Part shown: positions 10,950-20,860 of the stretch, in pieces
Numbering within the stretch: position 1 is the stretch's first letter
Layout of the letters: every line of letters starts with the position of its first letter
DNA from: Lonicera japonica
Taxonomy: Eukaryota; Streptophyta; Magnoliopsida; Dipsacales; Caprifoliaceae
Direction of reading: 5' to 3'
Assembly (NCBI GenBank): GCA_021464415.1
Contig: JAKCWG010000856.1
Coordinates: forward strand, 186,001 to 250,000
Length of the DNA stretch: 64,000 nt
Translations under genes and position numbers: made by a program
Notes under the pieces: model-generated
What the model was told of the DNA's origin: nothing
The model's database searches: none
Seen by the model: only the letters and a program-made list of their open reading frames with translations

Positions 10950-12205
10950 ATGTCTTCTTATCACACAAATTCTGATTTCTCTTATGTTGAAGCCTGAGAT
11001 ACTCTGATATCTTCTGAGAATGGTTTGAACTTTGGTGCTTTTAGCCCTTTAGCGGGATGGTGCCATCGTCCTATAGATTTTTCCTTTCTGTTAGGTGCTT
11101 TGTATTTTTGGAGCCCTGCGGATCATCTTTTCCGCTTTGGACTAGATGAGCTCTGCCTGACTTATGAGGAGTTTTCCTGGCTGTTGCGTTCTGACGTCCG
11201 TCTCCCGATGGCAGTTCTTATAGAAGAAATCAGTCCTCGAGATATGCTGATTGCCTTGTTAGCCATTCCCCAAGCGGCCTGTGATGGTTTTATTATCGAC
11301 GGGCTTCTTGACCTCTATAAAATGGTGAGGTTCTTTCATTGTTACGAAGAGAGAGCTTCTTATAGTGTGGGGCGTACTACGGCGGCCTTGATCTATCTTG
11401 TTTCTGATATGTTACTGGTGACAGGATCTTCCCGTGTTGATCCGACTATTCTGAGTTTGATTTACCATGCTAAAAATGGGGAGTCTATAGTGCTGATCGT
11501 TCTTGCAGAGACTTTGAACGGCCTAGATGATCTTCAAAGGGGAGCCTCACCCTTTTTCAAGGGAAGCCCTCGTTTGCTATACATGTGACTATTGGAGCGT
11601 TTTCGATCGGTGGGTTTCAACGAGGTGCAGCTTGACAACCTGACGCATTTTTTCCGTCGTCCCCTCTTTGGTGCTTTGACCATGTCTTCCTCTGATTGGA
11701 CAGTGTGGTTTTCAGAGAACTTTTGGGCTATCCAGTGGAACATTTCTTGGTGGAAGCTGAGGGCGATGGTGCTTAGTACAGGGGGTCAGAACTATGTTCG
11801 GCTCCGCGGGCTCTGGTTTACCTCCTTTTACTCCCATGACGTCTTCTTTGGCAGTTCAACGTTCCTCAGGACATTCTCCTTGGTCTGAACAACTTTTTCT
11901 CTGAATCTAAATTTATGACCTCGCATGTTTCTTTATCGGTAGAGAGGATGTGGCATGCTCGACTGACTCGTCAGTTCAACTATGCCCGTTTTGGTATTAC
12001 CAGGCCCCTCCGGGCTGACATCATCTGTTCTCGTTGGGTGTCTTTGGGAAGGGAGTTAATTGATGATCCCTTCCAAATGGAGTGGTTCTGGTTCATGGAT
12101 TCTGAGCCCACAGAGGAGAACATTGTCTTTGCGTACCAGATTCTGGATGAGGCTCGAATTGATTTGGCTACTAAGGACCCTGCTTGGCCAACCCCTAGGG
12201 ATTAG
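10950..12205 (+). pseudogene. Antisense gene 2: DUF7745-like plant mobile domain protein, decayed
   Basis: A single-exon frame begins at the ATG at 10950, 40 bases after a TATA box. Segments typical of the DUF7745/PMD family are FRFGLDELCLTYEEFSWLLR, then SSRVDPTILSLIYHAKNG, then LAETLNGLD and SPRLLYM followed by LLERF. In the family the residue before LLERF is usually Trp; here it is TGA (11586-11588). Another TGA interrupts at 10995-10997. A frameshift near 11855 moves the last third (RQFN-type segment, then VERMWHARLTRQFNYARFGI) to another frame, ending at TAG 12205. The gene runs in the same direction as antisense gene 1 and converges on integrase. The PMD family has no known catalytic activity; a nuclear role is assumed. 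Confidence 0.6.
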
Positions 12206-12424
12206 GTTTTTCTATTTGCTGTATCTCCTTTGTAACTTTCGGTGTTTTGAACCACCTTAACAATATACGAGGGACTGTTTCATGGGAAATAAATTTCTTT
12301 ACAAAGTTTAAACCGGGCCTGAAGTCACTTCTCAGGTTGCCTACGTTCCCCTTTTTTATTTTTCAAAAACACAATTTGGAGTTGGGGCTCAGGTTTACGT
12401 AGTTTTTATCTATACAGGTTACAT
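12206..12424. other. Tail-to-tail spacer between antisense gene 2 and integrase
   Basis: Holds AATAAA (12288-12293) in the right place for the plus-strand gene. The block ACCGGGCCTGAAGTCACTTC then TCAGGTTGCCTACGTTCCCC (12313-12352) and the following GGGGCTCAGG recur almost unchanged in the nested element at 20687-20765, just after its gag stop. Survival in an element that lost pol suggests a useful element, perhaps 3'-end formation or packaging. Confidence 0.55.
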
Positions 12425-13775
12425 CTATTGGTAATACTTCTTCAGTCGATTTATGTTGACTGGTGAATGCAATAACTGTCCGTCTAAGTCAGCGAGTATA
12501 GCGGCACCCCCAGTGTCAATCTCTTTGACGATGTACGGCCCTGTCCACTTCTGCCCAAACTTTTCCCTCGGGTCTCTGGCTGGCTCTCGAATTTCTTTCA
12601 ATACGATGTCGTTCTCATTGATATCCTGAGTCTTTACTTTCTGGTTAAATGCTCGAGCAATTCTCTTTTGATACCCTTGGTGGTGGTATGCGGCCCTCAA
12701 TCTCTTCTCATCTAGCAAGGCCAGCTCGTTATAATGTGCCTGGACCCATTCTAGCTCATTAACTTGATTCTCTAGTATAACTCTGAGGGAAAGGACCTCT
12801 AGTTCAACAGGGATGACTGCTTCCATCCCGTATGTAAGAGAAAACGGGGTTGCCCCGGTGGAGACCCTCTCAGTGGAGCGGTATCCCCACAATGCGTATG
12901 GTAACTTCTCTGGCCAGTCCCGACAGGTGTCGATCATCTTGCTTAGGATATTTTTCAGATTTTTGTTGGCAGCATCAACTGCCCCATTGGTTTGTGGTCT
13001 ATATGGCGAAGATCTATGTCGGGTAATACCGTATTCCTCCATGATTCTATTTACTTCTCCGTCGAAGTGAGTGCCGTTGTCCGAGATAATCTCGTGTGGG
13101 ACCCCATACCGGCAGATGATATTCTTTTTGATGAATCGGGCAACTTTTTTGGCATCAAGGGTTTGGAAAGGCTCGGCTTCTACCCATTTGGTGAAGTAGT
13201 CGATGGCCACTAGTATGAATTCATGGCCATTACTGGCTTTGGGCGAAATCTTCCCAATAATGTCGATTCTCTAAGTTGCGAAAGGCCAGGGAGCAGTCAT
13301 ATTGTACAACTCTTTTGGAGGAAGTTTTTGAGATTTAGCACTTGTGACAACGGCGTACGTGGTTAACGCAGTCATTCTGCAGGGTAGACCAGTAATATTC
13401 TTGCCTGATGATTTTACGGGCAAGTGTATGACCGCTCATATGAGGTCCACAGTTGCCCCCATGTATCTGATCCATTATTTTGACAGATTCTCCTTCAGTG
13501 AGACATTGGAGATGAGCTCCGTCGTAGTTCCTTTTATATAGTCTCCTGGCGCAAAGTATGAATCTTGAAGCTAATCTTCTGAGCGTAACCCGCGTTCTCT
13601 TGTCCGCTTGCTCGGGATACTGATGGTTTTTCAGCAGGTTCCAGATGTCGTAAAACCAAGCGGTTAAGTCCCCGTTCTCTTCATTCTCTACCTCAAGGGC
13701 CATGCAGTGTGCTAGTCCTGATCTTCTTTGCACTGTAAGAGTTATTTCTTCCATCCCCTCCGAGATATCGATCAT
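12425..13775 (-). pseudogene. Integrase of the large Gypsy element, broken, catalytic Glu changed to Asp
   Basis: Integrase inserts the cDNA into host DNA. The N-terminal HHCC zinc finger is visible (HGGNCGPHMSGHTL...CHKC, about 13335-13420). The core has the first Asp in RIDIIGKI, the second in IISDNGTHFDG, and the third acidic position in NGAVDAANKNL. Relatives have Glu there (GAVEAANKN); here the codon on the minus strand is GAT. The C-terminal part with WTGPYIVKEI ends in a stop at 12425. TAG at 13271-13273 stands where relatives have Trp (FAxWxID). Other frame breaks lie between 13210 and 13335. Confidence 0.9.
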
Positions 13776-14160
13776 AGATGACAGGGTTGCTAGTGCGTCA
13801 GCAAAACTGTTTTGTGACCTAGGGACATAGTAAAACTCTGAATGCTCAAACCTTCCTGTGACATCCTCCAGTCAGGCGAGGTAAGGGACTAATTTCTCAT
13901 CTCTAATCTTCCATTCCTTCAGGACTTGGTGGACCACTAATGCCGAATCTCCGTACACTTGTATTCTCCTTATACCCCTTTGGAGCGCGATCTCTAATCC
14001 GATTATACAGGCTTCATACTCGGCCATGTTGTTAGTGCAGAAGAAGTCTAGACGATACGATACTAGGAAGTGAGTTTGGTCTAGAGAGACTAACAAGATG
14101 CCTATCCCATTTTTGTTTCAATTGGCGGCCCCATCGAAGTACAATTTCCAGTCTTCATCG
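13776..14160 (-). pseudogene. Second (archaeal-type) RNase H domain
   Basis: Tat-lineage elements carry an additional RNase H, acquired separately, between the RT-linked RNase H and integrase. The acidic residues are all recognisable: Asp in LYFDGAAN, Glu in NNMAEYEACI, Asp in VYGDSALVV and Asp in NSFADALATL. TGA at 14118-14120 breaks the frame just after the first motif, and another stop falls near 13870. This domain is one of the best markers for placing the element in the Tat group. Confidence 0.82.
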
Positions 14161-14552
14161 ATCTCAACATTCATGATAGTTTCGTCTGGGAATTCGGCTT
14201 CTTCTAACATGTCCCCAAATATTTGATTGTGGGCCAGGTAATCAGCTATGATCTTACCTTTGACTGCCTTCTGGGTCATGTAGGTGATGTCGAATTCGGA
14301 GAGTAAGAATAACCATTTTGCCATACGGTTCGAGAGAGCTGGTTTCTCGAAGAGGTATTTCAACGGATCAATTCGTGATGCCAGGATGACCAAAAAAACT
14401 AGCATGTAGTGCCGTAATTTTTGTATTACCCAGACGAGAGCGGTGCATAATTTCTCTAATGGTGTGTAGTTTATCTCAAATGGGGACAATTTCTTGCTGA
14501 TGTAGTAGATGGCCTGTTCTTTCCGTGTATCAGTTAGATGTTGGGCTAGCAT
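14118..14552 (-). pseudogene. RT-linked RNase H of the large Gypsy element
   Basis: Motifs of the Ty3/Gypsy RNase H follow RT: AIYYISKKLSPFEINYTPLE, then ALVWVIQKLRHYM, then RMAKWLFLLSEFDITYM. The C-terminal linker ends in YFDGAAN, which belongs to the second RNase H. The open segment starts after a broken stretch at 14553-14600 that also contains a run of nine or more G on the plus strand (about 14611-14620). It degrades the RNA strand of the RNA-DNA hybrid. Confidence 0.88.
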
Positions 14553-15438
14553 GGCTCCTACAGCTGAATCAATGACAGTTAGGTATAGAATTAGTGGCAG
14601 TCCGGTCTAGGGGGGGGGGCTAACACTGGGGGTTTGGAGAGGTAGTCTTTTATCCTATCAAAGGCTTTCTGGCACTAATCGTCCCATTTTCCTGGTGAAG
14701 ACTTCCTCAGGAGTTTGAAGATGGGTTCGCGAGTTTGAGTAAGCTAAGAGATGAACTTGCTGATGTACTATAAATTTCCCAAAAATCCCCCGACTTCTTT
14801 CTCAGTACGGGGCTCGGGCATGTCTTGGATAGCTCGAACTTTGGCAGGGTCTACCTCGATTCCCTTTTTACTAACGACATAGCCCAGGAGCTTTCCTTTG
14901 GTTACCCCGAACACACATTTCTGCGGATTGAGTCTCATCTGGTATTAGCGGAGGCGGTCAAAAAAGGCTCGCAAGGCTGGTACATGGCCTTCTCTTTTCT
15001 TCGACTTGATTATCATGTCGTCCACATATACTTCTACTTCTTTGTGAATCATGTCATGGAAGATAGCGGTAGCTGCCCTCTGATATGTTGCCTCGGCGTT
15101 CTTCAGCCCGAATGGCATAATGGTGTAGCAGTATGTTCCCCATGGTGTGATAAATGCTGTTTTCTCTTGGTGATCCGGGTGCATTTTGATCTTGTTATAC
15201 CTGGTGAAACCATCTACGAATGACTTTAGGGCATGATTAGCGGTATTCTCCACTATCAAATCAATGTTGGGTAATGAGATATCGTCTTTCGGGCAGGCTT
15301 TATTGAGATCTCGTTAAATTACACACATGCGGACTTTCCCATTTGCCTTCGGAACGGGCACAATGTTGGCTAACCATGAAGGGTACTCGATCACTCGTAA
15401 GAACCCCACACTCAGTTGTTTCATCACTTCGTCGCCAC
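14553..15438 (-). pseudogene. Reverse transcriptase of the large Gypsy element (3' part)
   Basis: The catalytic box YVDDMIIKSKK is intact, preceded by FTRYNKIKMHPDHQEKTAF and MPFGLKNAEATYQ, which are diagnostic for Gypsy RT. Upstream, WLANIVPVPKANGKVRMCV runs into a TAA at 15314-15316 where relatives have Tyr. More stops follow YVDD near 14944, 14776 and 14677. The 5' end of the domain is cut at 15438 by the nested element. Its upstream portion continues at 24778. Confidence 0.92.
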
Positions 15439-16601
15439 TGTGAGAATCCGGACCCGCGACCCGAGATAGGAGAAAAGTGTCCTCGTTCTCCGTTTTATTT
15501 GAAAACGTGTTTTGTAGAGTCGCCAGTTTGTTTTACAAGAAAACAAACAAAAGATCGTACGAAGGATAATTCGAAAATGAACTATCTTTCATACGTTTGA
15601 AACCAGAGATTTATTTTGAAAATTGACTTTGCTAGGGTTCGGGAACTATGTTACGAATTGGGAAGGTGTTAGGCACCCAATTCGCCCTTTCGGTCTCTTA
15701 ATGGATCATGCATCTAATTCCTATTTTAGATATCTTGCAAGTAGTTCGAATGGTTTTCAGAATGGTCCTTTCCGATAAATTCAGTTTAAAATAATATTTT
15801 GAAATCAGACTCGAGCTTTGCGAGCGCCTACGTATTCATTCGTAGAATGAAATGAAATCAGAGTCTCGTAGTTCCATTCTTTTGGAAACTGTTTTTGTAT
15901 TTTTGTTTGTTTTGAAAATGTGTCAAAACAGGTTTTAGATTTCTTTTAAAACTTAGAAAGGATTTGTTTTGAAAGCAATGAACTTCTTTGCAAGTTATCT
16001 AATTTTCTGTATTAAAATTGAAATTAAATGCAGTATTGAAATTAAGGAGGGTTGTAGAAAGACGTACCTGATGCGCTTGAAGAAGAAATAAGAACCTTGC
16101 CTTGATTGCTCCTTTCTCTCTCTAGAACTTTCTCTCTCTAGAAATTCTCTCTCTAAAACTTTCTCTCTCTAGAAATTCTCTCTCAGAATTTCTCTAAACT
16201 GACTCTCTAATAATTTTGACAGAGTTTCTACTTGCTAAAAACACTATTGAGTGTTGATGTCCCCAAATGAGAGCCCAAGGGTCCTATTTATAGCAAAAAT
16301 CTCGCCAAAAACGCTCCAAAAGAGGCCAACCGCAAAGGGTAGCCGCAGGGCGTGCGGCTGGGGCGTGCGGCTAGGTGCCAACCATACGGTTGGGGAGCCA
16401 ACCGTGCTGCTAGGGAAGGAGCCAACCGTGCGGTTGGGAGCCCTGTCCTAGTAAGCGAAGTGGCGACAAGGTTGCGATTAATTCCTAACGCGCTAAAAAA
16501 TCAGGATTTTTCCTAATGGCCTCTTGTATGCATGATGACTCAAGACTTGATGCAGAATGCTTGTTAGGTTCACACGAGAGTCGCGGATTGGGGTGTTCAC
16601 A
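15439..16601 (-). repeat. 3' LTR of the nested element
   Basis: Plus-strand ends are TGTGAGAATCC and GGGGTGTTCACA. Minus-strand TATAAATAGG lies near plus-strand 16284-16295. Just upstream of it (plus 16320-16440) are repeats of GCGTGCGGCT and palindromes CCAACCATACGGTTGG (16378-16393) and CCAACCGTGCGGTTGG (16422-16437). The block GGTGCCTAACACCTTCCC on the minus strand (plus about 15660-15680) is the conserved Tat LTR signature. A CT-rich TCTCTCTAG microsatellite lies at about 16110-16190. Confidence 0.95.
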
Positions 16602-16611
16602 GACCCTCTCG
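16602..16611 (-). other. Polypurine tract of the nested element
   Basis: CGAGAGGGTC on the minus strand directly abuts the 3' LTR (TGTGAACACC). It is identical to the tract at 3811-3820. Confidence 0.75.
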
Positions 16612-17029
16612 TCCCGGGATTCTTGTTTGCAAGAAGTCTGGGACGATAATAAGAAGACAACAATTCACGACTCTCGCGTGAATCTCAAATGGTTGCTTTA
16701 TTCATGAAAATATGCGAATCGAAATGTACCCTCATGGTGGGGGAATTTTGTGGTGCCTTGGGCAATGTAATCCACGGTTGACCTTCCTCTTGGCCAAGCT
16801 ATCTCTGATACATCAATATATTCTCTCGTCTACCCTCAGGGAATCCATCTCAATTCTTCTCCAGATTTTTCAGGCTCATCGATGTTTGTACTCAGCTTGT
16901 GGGATGCACCAATCTTACCATTCACCCTCTGACCGGGCTATTCTCAAGAACACTTCTCGTTCTTTGCAAATGTATTTGAAAAAGTTCTTGGAGTTTAGAT
17001 TCTTTCAGAATGACACCTTCTTGACTTTG

Positions 17030-17920
17030 TCGTGATAAAGCTTCCCAATCTTTTGGGGAAGAAGTGGTTACCAAGAGTAGCGGGGTTTGCTCCTATCGCA
17101 CTATCTTGCTGGCATAACCATGTGGTAAAACTCCCTGATCTCATGGAGAATGTGATGAAACTCCCTAACTTTTGGGGAGGACGTTATTGGTTACCAAGAG
17201 TGGTCGGGTCGGCACCTCTCGCACCATCTTGCTGGCATAACCGAGGTTGTCTATCAGGAGATATTCCTTTATGATAGTTTTCTAAGAAATGGCACTCCTA
17301 GCCACCCTCAGAAGGAATGTCATATTAGCAACTGCCAAGAGTGGGGGGTCTGCACCTTTCGCACCATCTTGTTGGCACAGCCTGAAAGGGTTGAGTTAAG
17401 ATTGCCAAGAGTGATTGGTCCTCGCGATAGGACGTCATCTTGCTGACACAATCTGGGCTGACTTGTAAATTCCCATGGAACGCATTCAAAAGGGAATGAA
17501 AGGTATGATATGTTAGCGACTGCCAAGAGTGGGGGGTCTGCACCTCTCGCACCATCTTGCTGGCACAGCCTGGGCTGACTTGTAAAATCCCTATGGAACG
17601 TATTCAAAAGGGAATGGAAGGTATGATATGTTAGCGACTGCCAAGAGTGGGGGGTCTGCACCTCTCGCACCATCTTGCTAGCACAGTCTAAGGCTGAACG
17701 TCGGGAGATATTCCCTTATGACGGTTTCCAAGAAATGGCGCTCCTAGCCACCCTCAGAAGGTATGACATATAAGTGACTGCCAAGAGCGAGAGGTCTTCA
17801 CGATAAGACTTCGTACTTGCTGACACAGCCAAAAGAGATGATGTTAAGACTGCCAAGAGCGGCTGGGGCGGCACCTGTCGCACCGTCTTGCTGTCACAGT
17901 CTAAGGTTAGGATTGACTCT
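17030..17920. repeat. Imperfect tandem repeats with a core CCAAGAGTGG...CACCATCTTGCTGGCA
   Basis: A core of about 50 bases (CTGCCAAGAGTGGGGGGTCT, then GCACCTCTCGCACCATCTTG, then CTGGCACAGCC) occurs about eight times. The two best copies start at 17519 and 17637, a period of 118 bases. The array occupies the same position, close to the 3' LTR, as the 53-base array of the outer element, but the sequence is unrelated. Small open frames here come from the repeat. Confidence 0.75.
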
Positions 17921-18329
17921 GTCAATAGGTGTCTTCTTTAGAATCATATTATTCCATCAACTTTATGTCACATCACATAATCTGAGACATATTCTTGAGG
18001 ATATGTGTCCATATTTTCTATTATCCTTGGCCGTTGATCATATATGCCTACTCATCTTGTGGCAAGAAAGTTATGCTAGAGAGAATATGGAAAGTTCAAA
18101 TGTTGCCTTTTTCAAAACCTGTTCTTACCCTCAGTTTGACTCTTCTTCTGTCATCAAGAAATTGAGTTGGTTCTCTTTGAATCTCAGACTTTCGTGCGTA
18201 GTAGTGGACTCAGTTTTCAACTCTACCCTCTGGCTTTACTTTTTTTTTTGAACATGGGGATAAAGCTCTTCTGAAAATCTCAGTTCCTTCTCCAGTTACC
18301 CTCTAGCTTATCAGAGGAAGGTGCTGGTC

Positions 18330-19290
18330 CGCATCATTTTCTGTTTTTTGATGCCCTTATTGCTCCCTCATTTGGGAGAATATCCGGCTCATTGTTTTGG
18401 CTTTTGGATCTTCTCTTTCTTTTTCTTTTTTCTTTCTTTTTTCTTTTTTTTTTCTTTTTTCTTTTTTTTTTTTTTTTTTTTTTTTTTGTAGACAGGAGCC
18501 TTACTCACCTAAGACGTAGCCCTCCGCCTTTTGGCACAGCTGTCACTCTTAGTGTGGCTGTCCCTGTCGATTTTCTTCCTTCATTTATGTTTTTCTCACT
18601 TTTTCCTCACTTGGACCAACGGGATTTTCCCCTTTTCTACTATTTCAATTTTTTCTTGTACCCGATTCCTCTTTTACACCTTCCTCTTTTGCCAGATTTG
18701 AACTGTGTCCAGGACTGATCATTCCTCAAAGCTCGGCTCCACCACAGAATCTCAAAATTCAGCTTTTGGGCTTTGTATCTTACTTCGTCGTGCGTGTGTT
18801 AGTGATTCTCAGTCTGTTTATCTTAGAAAACTAACCAGAAAGTCTTTCAGACGTCCAAGAAGTCAATTTTGCAAAATTTTTGTCAAAACTTTGTTGGTTT
18901 TGTTGTTTGGGATTACCCCCCACTTGTTGTGTGACAAGGAACTTGTCATACAACAAGTGCCCAAACGACAAAGTGAGCTGGGCAACAAAATGACATCTTT
19001 TTTCCATTTGAACTTTCAAACTTCTCATTCTCCTCTTAGCATATCCTTTTCTTGCTCACATACTTACTGTTGGTCATGTATTTCGTGATGATCAGCCACG
19101 GCCGTTTCTGTATGATGCGCCTTTCTTGATGACGAATGGGTATGTGTGGATTTTGAGAGACCCCCTGGGGTTAAACGGATCTGATAAAGATTGGTGTATC
19201 ATCAAATAGCAATTTGGCCTTTATTGGAAGGTCATTCGTGGTGTACAATGGAGCCTTTGGCACACAAGATTCGCCGACGTGTACGGGTAC
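18330..19290 (+). pseudogene. Vestige of the antisense promoter and first exon in the nested element
   Basis: The stretch at 18345-18660 aligns with 4765-5050 of the outer element. A long pyrimidine tract lies at 18392-18487. At 18921-18959 two degenerate copies of the palindrome (CTTGTTGTGTGACAAG, CTTGTCATACAACAAG) together form a larger hairpin. At 19250-19286 a segment reads MEPLAHKIRRRVR followed by GTACAT, resembling the end of exon 1 of antisense gene 1 (MEPISDEIRQRSL followed by GTATGT). No further exon is recognisable. This is a comparison by eye and the coding part is tentative. Confidence 0.45.
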
Positions 19291-20680
19291 ATTTCAATTC
19301 AAATTTCTCGTTTAGAGAAAATTATGTCAATATGGCATTTATGCTAGAAAACATGAGACATGCATGCAATGTGGTGGGTCTGGTGGCCTTTTGCGCAATT
19401 TTGATTCATGAAAATATTTTTGTAAAGTTTTCAGATTTTAATATCACCCCCAGTTTAAAATATCCCAAATTTTTATACGAAAATAGCACACGCGCCCCAT
19501 CTTAGACTTCAACCAATGCTGGATTTTCTCCAAATTACCACTGAATTATGGAATGTACTTCTTTGTTCGATGAGAGGCTTCATTCCTGCGACCCATTCTA
19601 GCTTTGATTAGGTTATTCCGCATCTTGATGACTATGATTCATTCATTTCGCAAGGCTAATGAGAGATAATGATGACTAAGGATATCTTTGCATGACCGGT
19701 CTTCATTCCACTTCAACGCGAACTTCTCCATGCGATCTAGCTTCATTCAATGCATCTTTGGTTTCATTAGTCTGGGATGGATCAGTTGTTGTTGCCTGTG
19801 CCAACTGTCCGTATGAGGATGAAAGACAAGCCTTCTAGAGATACTATTTCATCAAAGTGTCCGCCTTTGGATAATAATGTGAGATGAGTCTTTGAAGATG
19901 CCATTCAATCAAAGTATCCACATTGCATTGGGTCTTCCACTCCATATTTAGATTTGTCCTTACCCCATTTTTCAGTCGTATTCGAAGTTTGGATATTGAT
20001 CCATCAAAGTATCAGCCTTGGAATCTTCCCCCATAAACCTTAGAGCGGTCCTTATCCCCTGTTGTAACTTTACTCAGAGCTTTAATCTTACTTGAAGCCT
20101 TCTTTTCCAATGCATATTTAAAGTGATCCACCACCTCTTTTGCAATCTCCTTCGGAGTCTCAATCTTACTCGAAACCTTGTAGCTCAAGTATCTTCATCG
20201 GGTTCTTCTGTCTCAAGAGTAATTCATACTGCCCCCGTACCCTTTAGGTGTCAGGTTTCTCTTTGAAAAAAATCCTTGGGATCATTATATTTATGTAGTA
20301 TGGGTGTTTTGAAGCTCATTTTTATATATTATTTCATGAAAATGTTAGTGCTTTGTAATGTGCATTTTATTCATGAAAGTGTTGGTTATTATATAACATA
20401 CTTTATGCGCAATTTACCCCCAGACCCATGCAAATGCAAATGCAAAGATCGTTCTTTCCGAAAATTTGGCAATTAAAAAAGGGTAATTCATATTTTGTTT
20501 TGTTTCAATTGAGAGAAATCTTAAAACAAATTTGTTCGAGATCTTTATCAAGATTTGTCCTTTTCTCCACACCTTACCATATGATTTCTTCTTTACCAAT
20601 CCTTCATTGCTCCTCGAATTGACTGGTGCCTTTAAATGAAACATTCTACCAGGTGAAAGAGATTGTTTTATTAGAATAGA
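19291..20680. other. Non-coding 3' region of the nested element
   Basis: I see no credible gene. Phrases such as CATCAAAGTGTCCGCCTTTG and CATCAAAGTATCAGCCTTGG recur loosely (19850-20010), suggesting decayed short repeats. The stretch lies where pol and the antisense genes are found in the outer element. Confidence 0.5.
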
Positions 20681-20860
20681 CCGGGCTTGATGTCACTTCT
20701 CAGGTTGCCTAAGTTCCCCAATGTCCTAACATTCCAAAAAATAATCCAATATGGGGCTCAGGTCTTCGTAGTTCATGATCACAAATGACAAGTGAAAAAA
20801 ACTTCAATCAATTTTCCATCACTGGTTACAAATCTTCAATTTCTAGCTACCAATCTTCAA

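Noticed and set aside
17320..17673. Minus-strand frame with repeated PHSWQS phrases
   Set aside because: Product of the 118-base tandem repeat, not a conserved protein.
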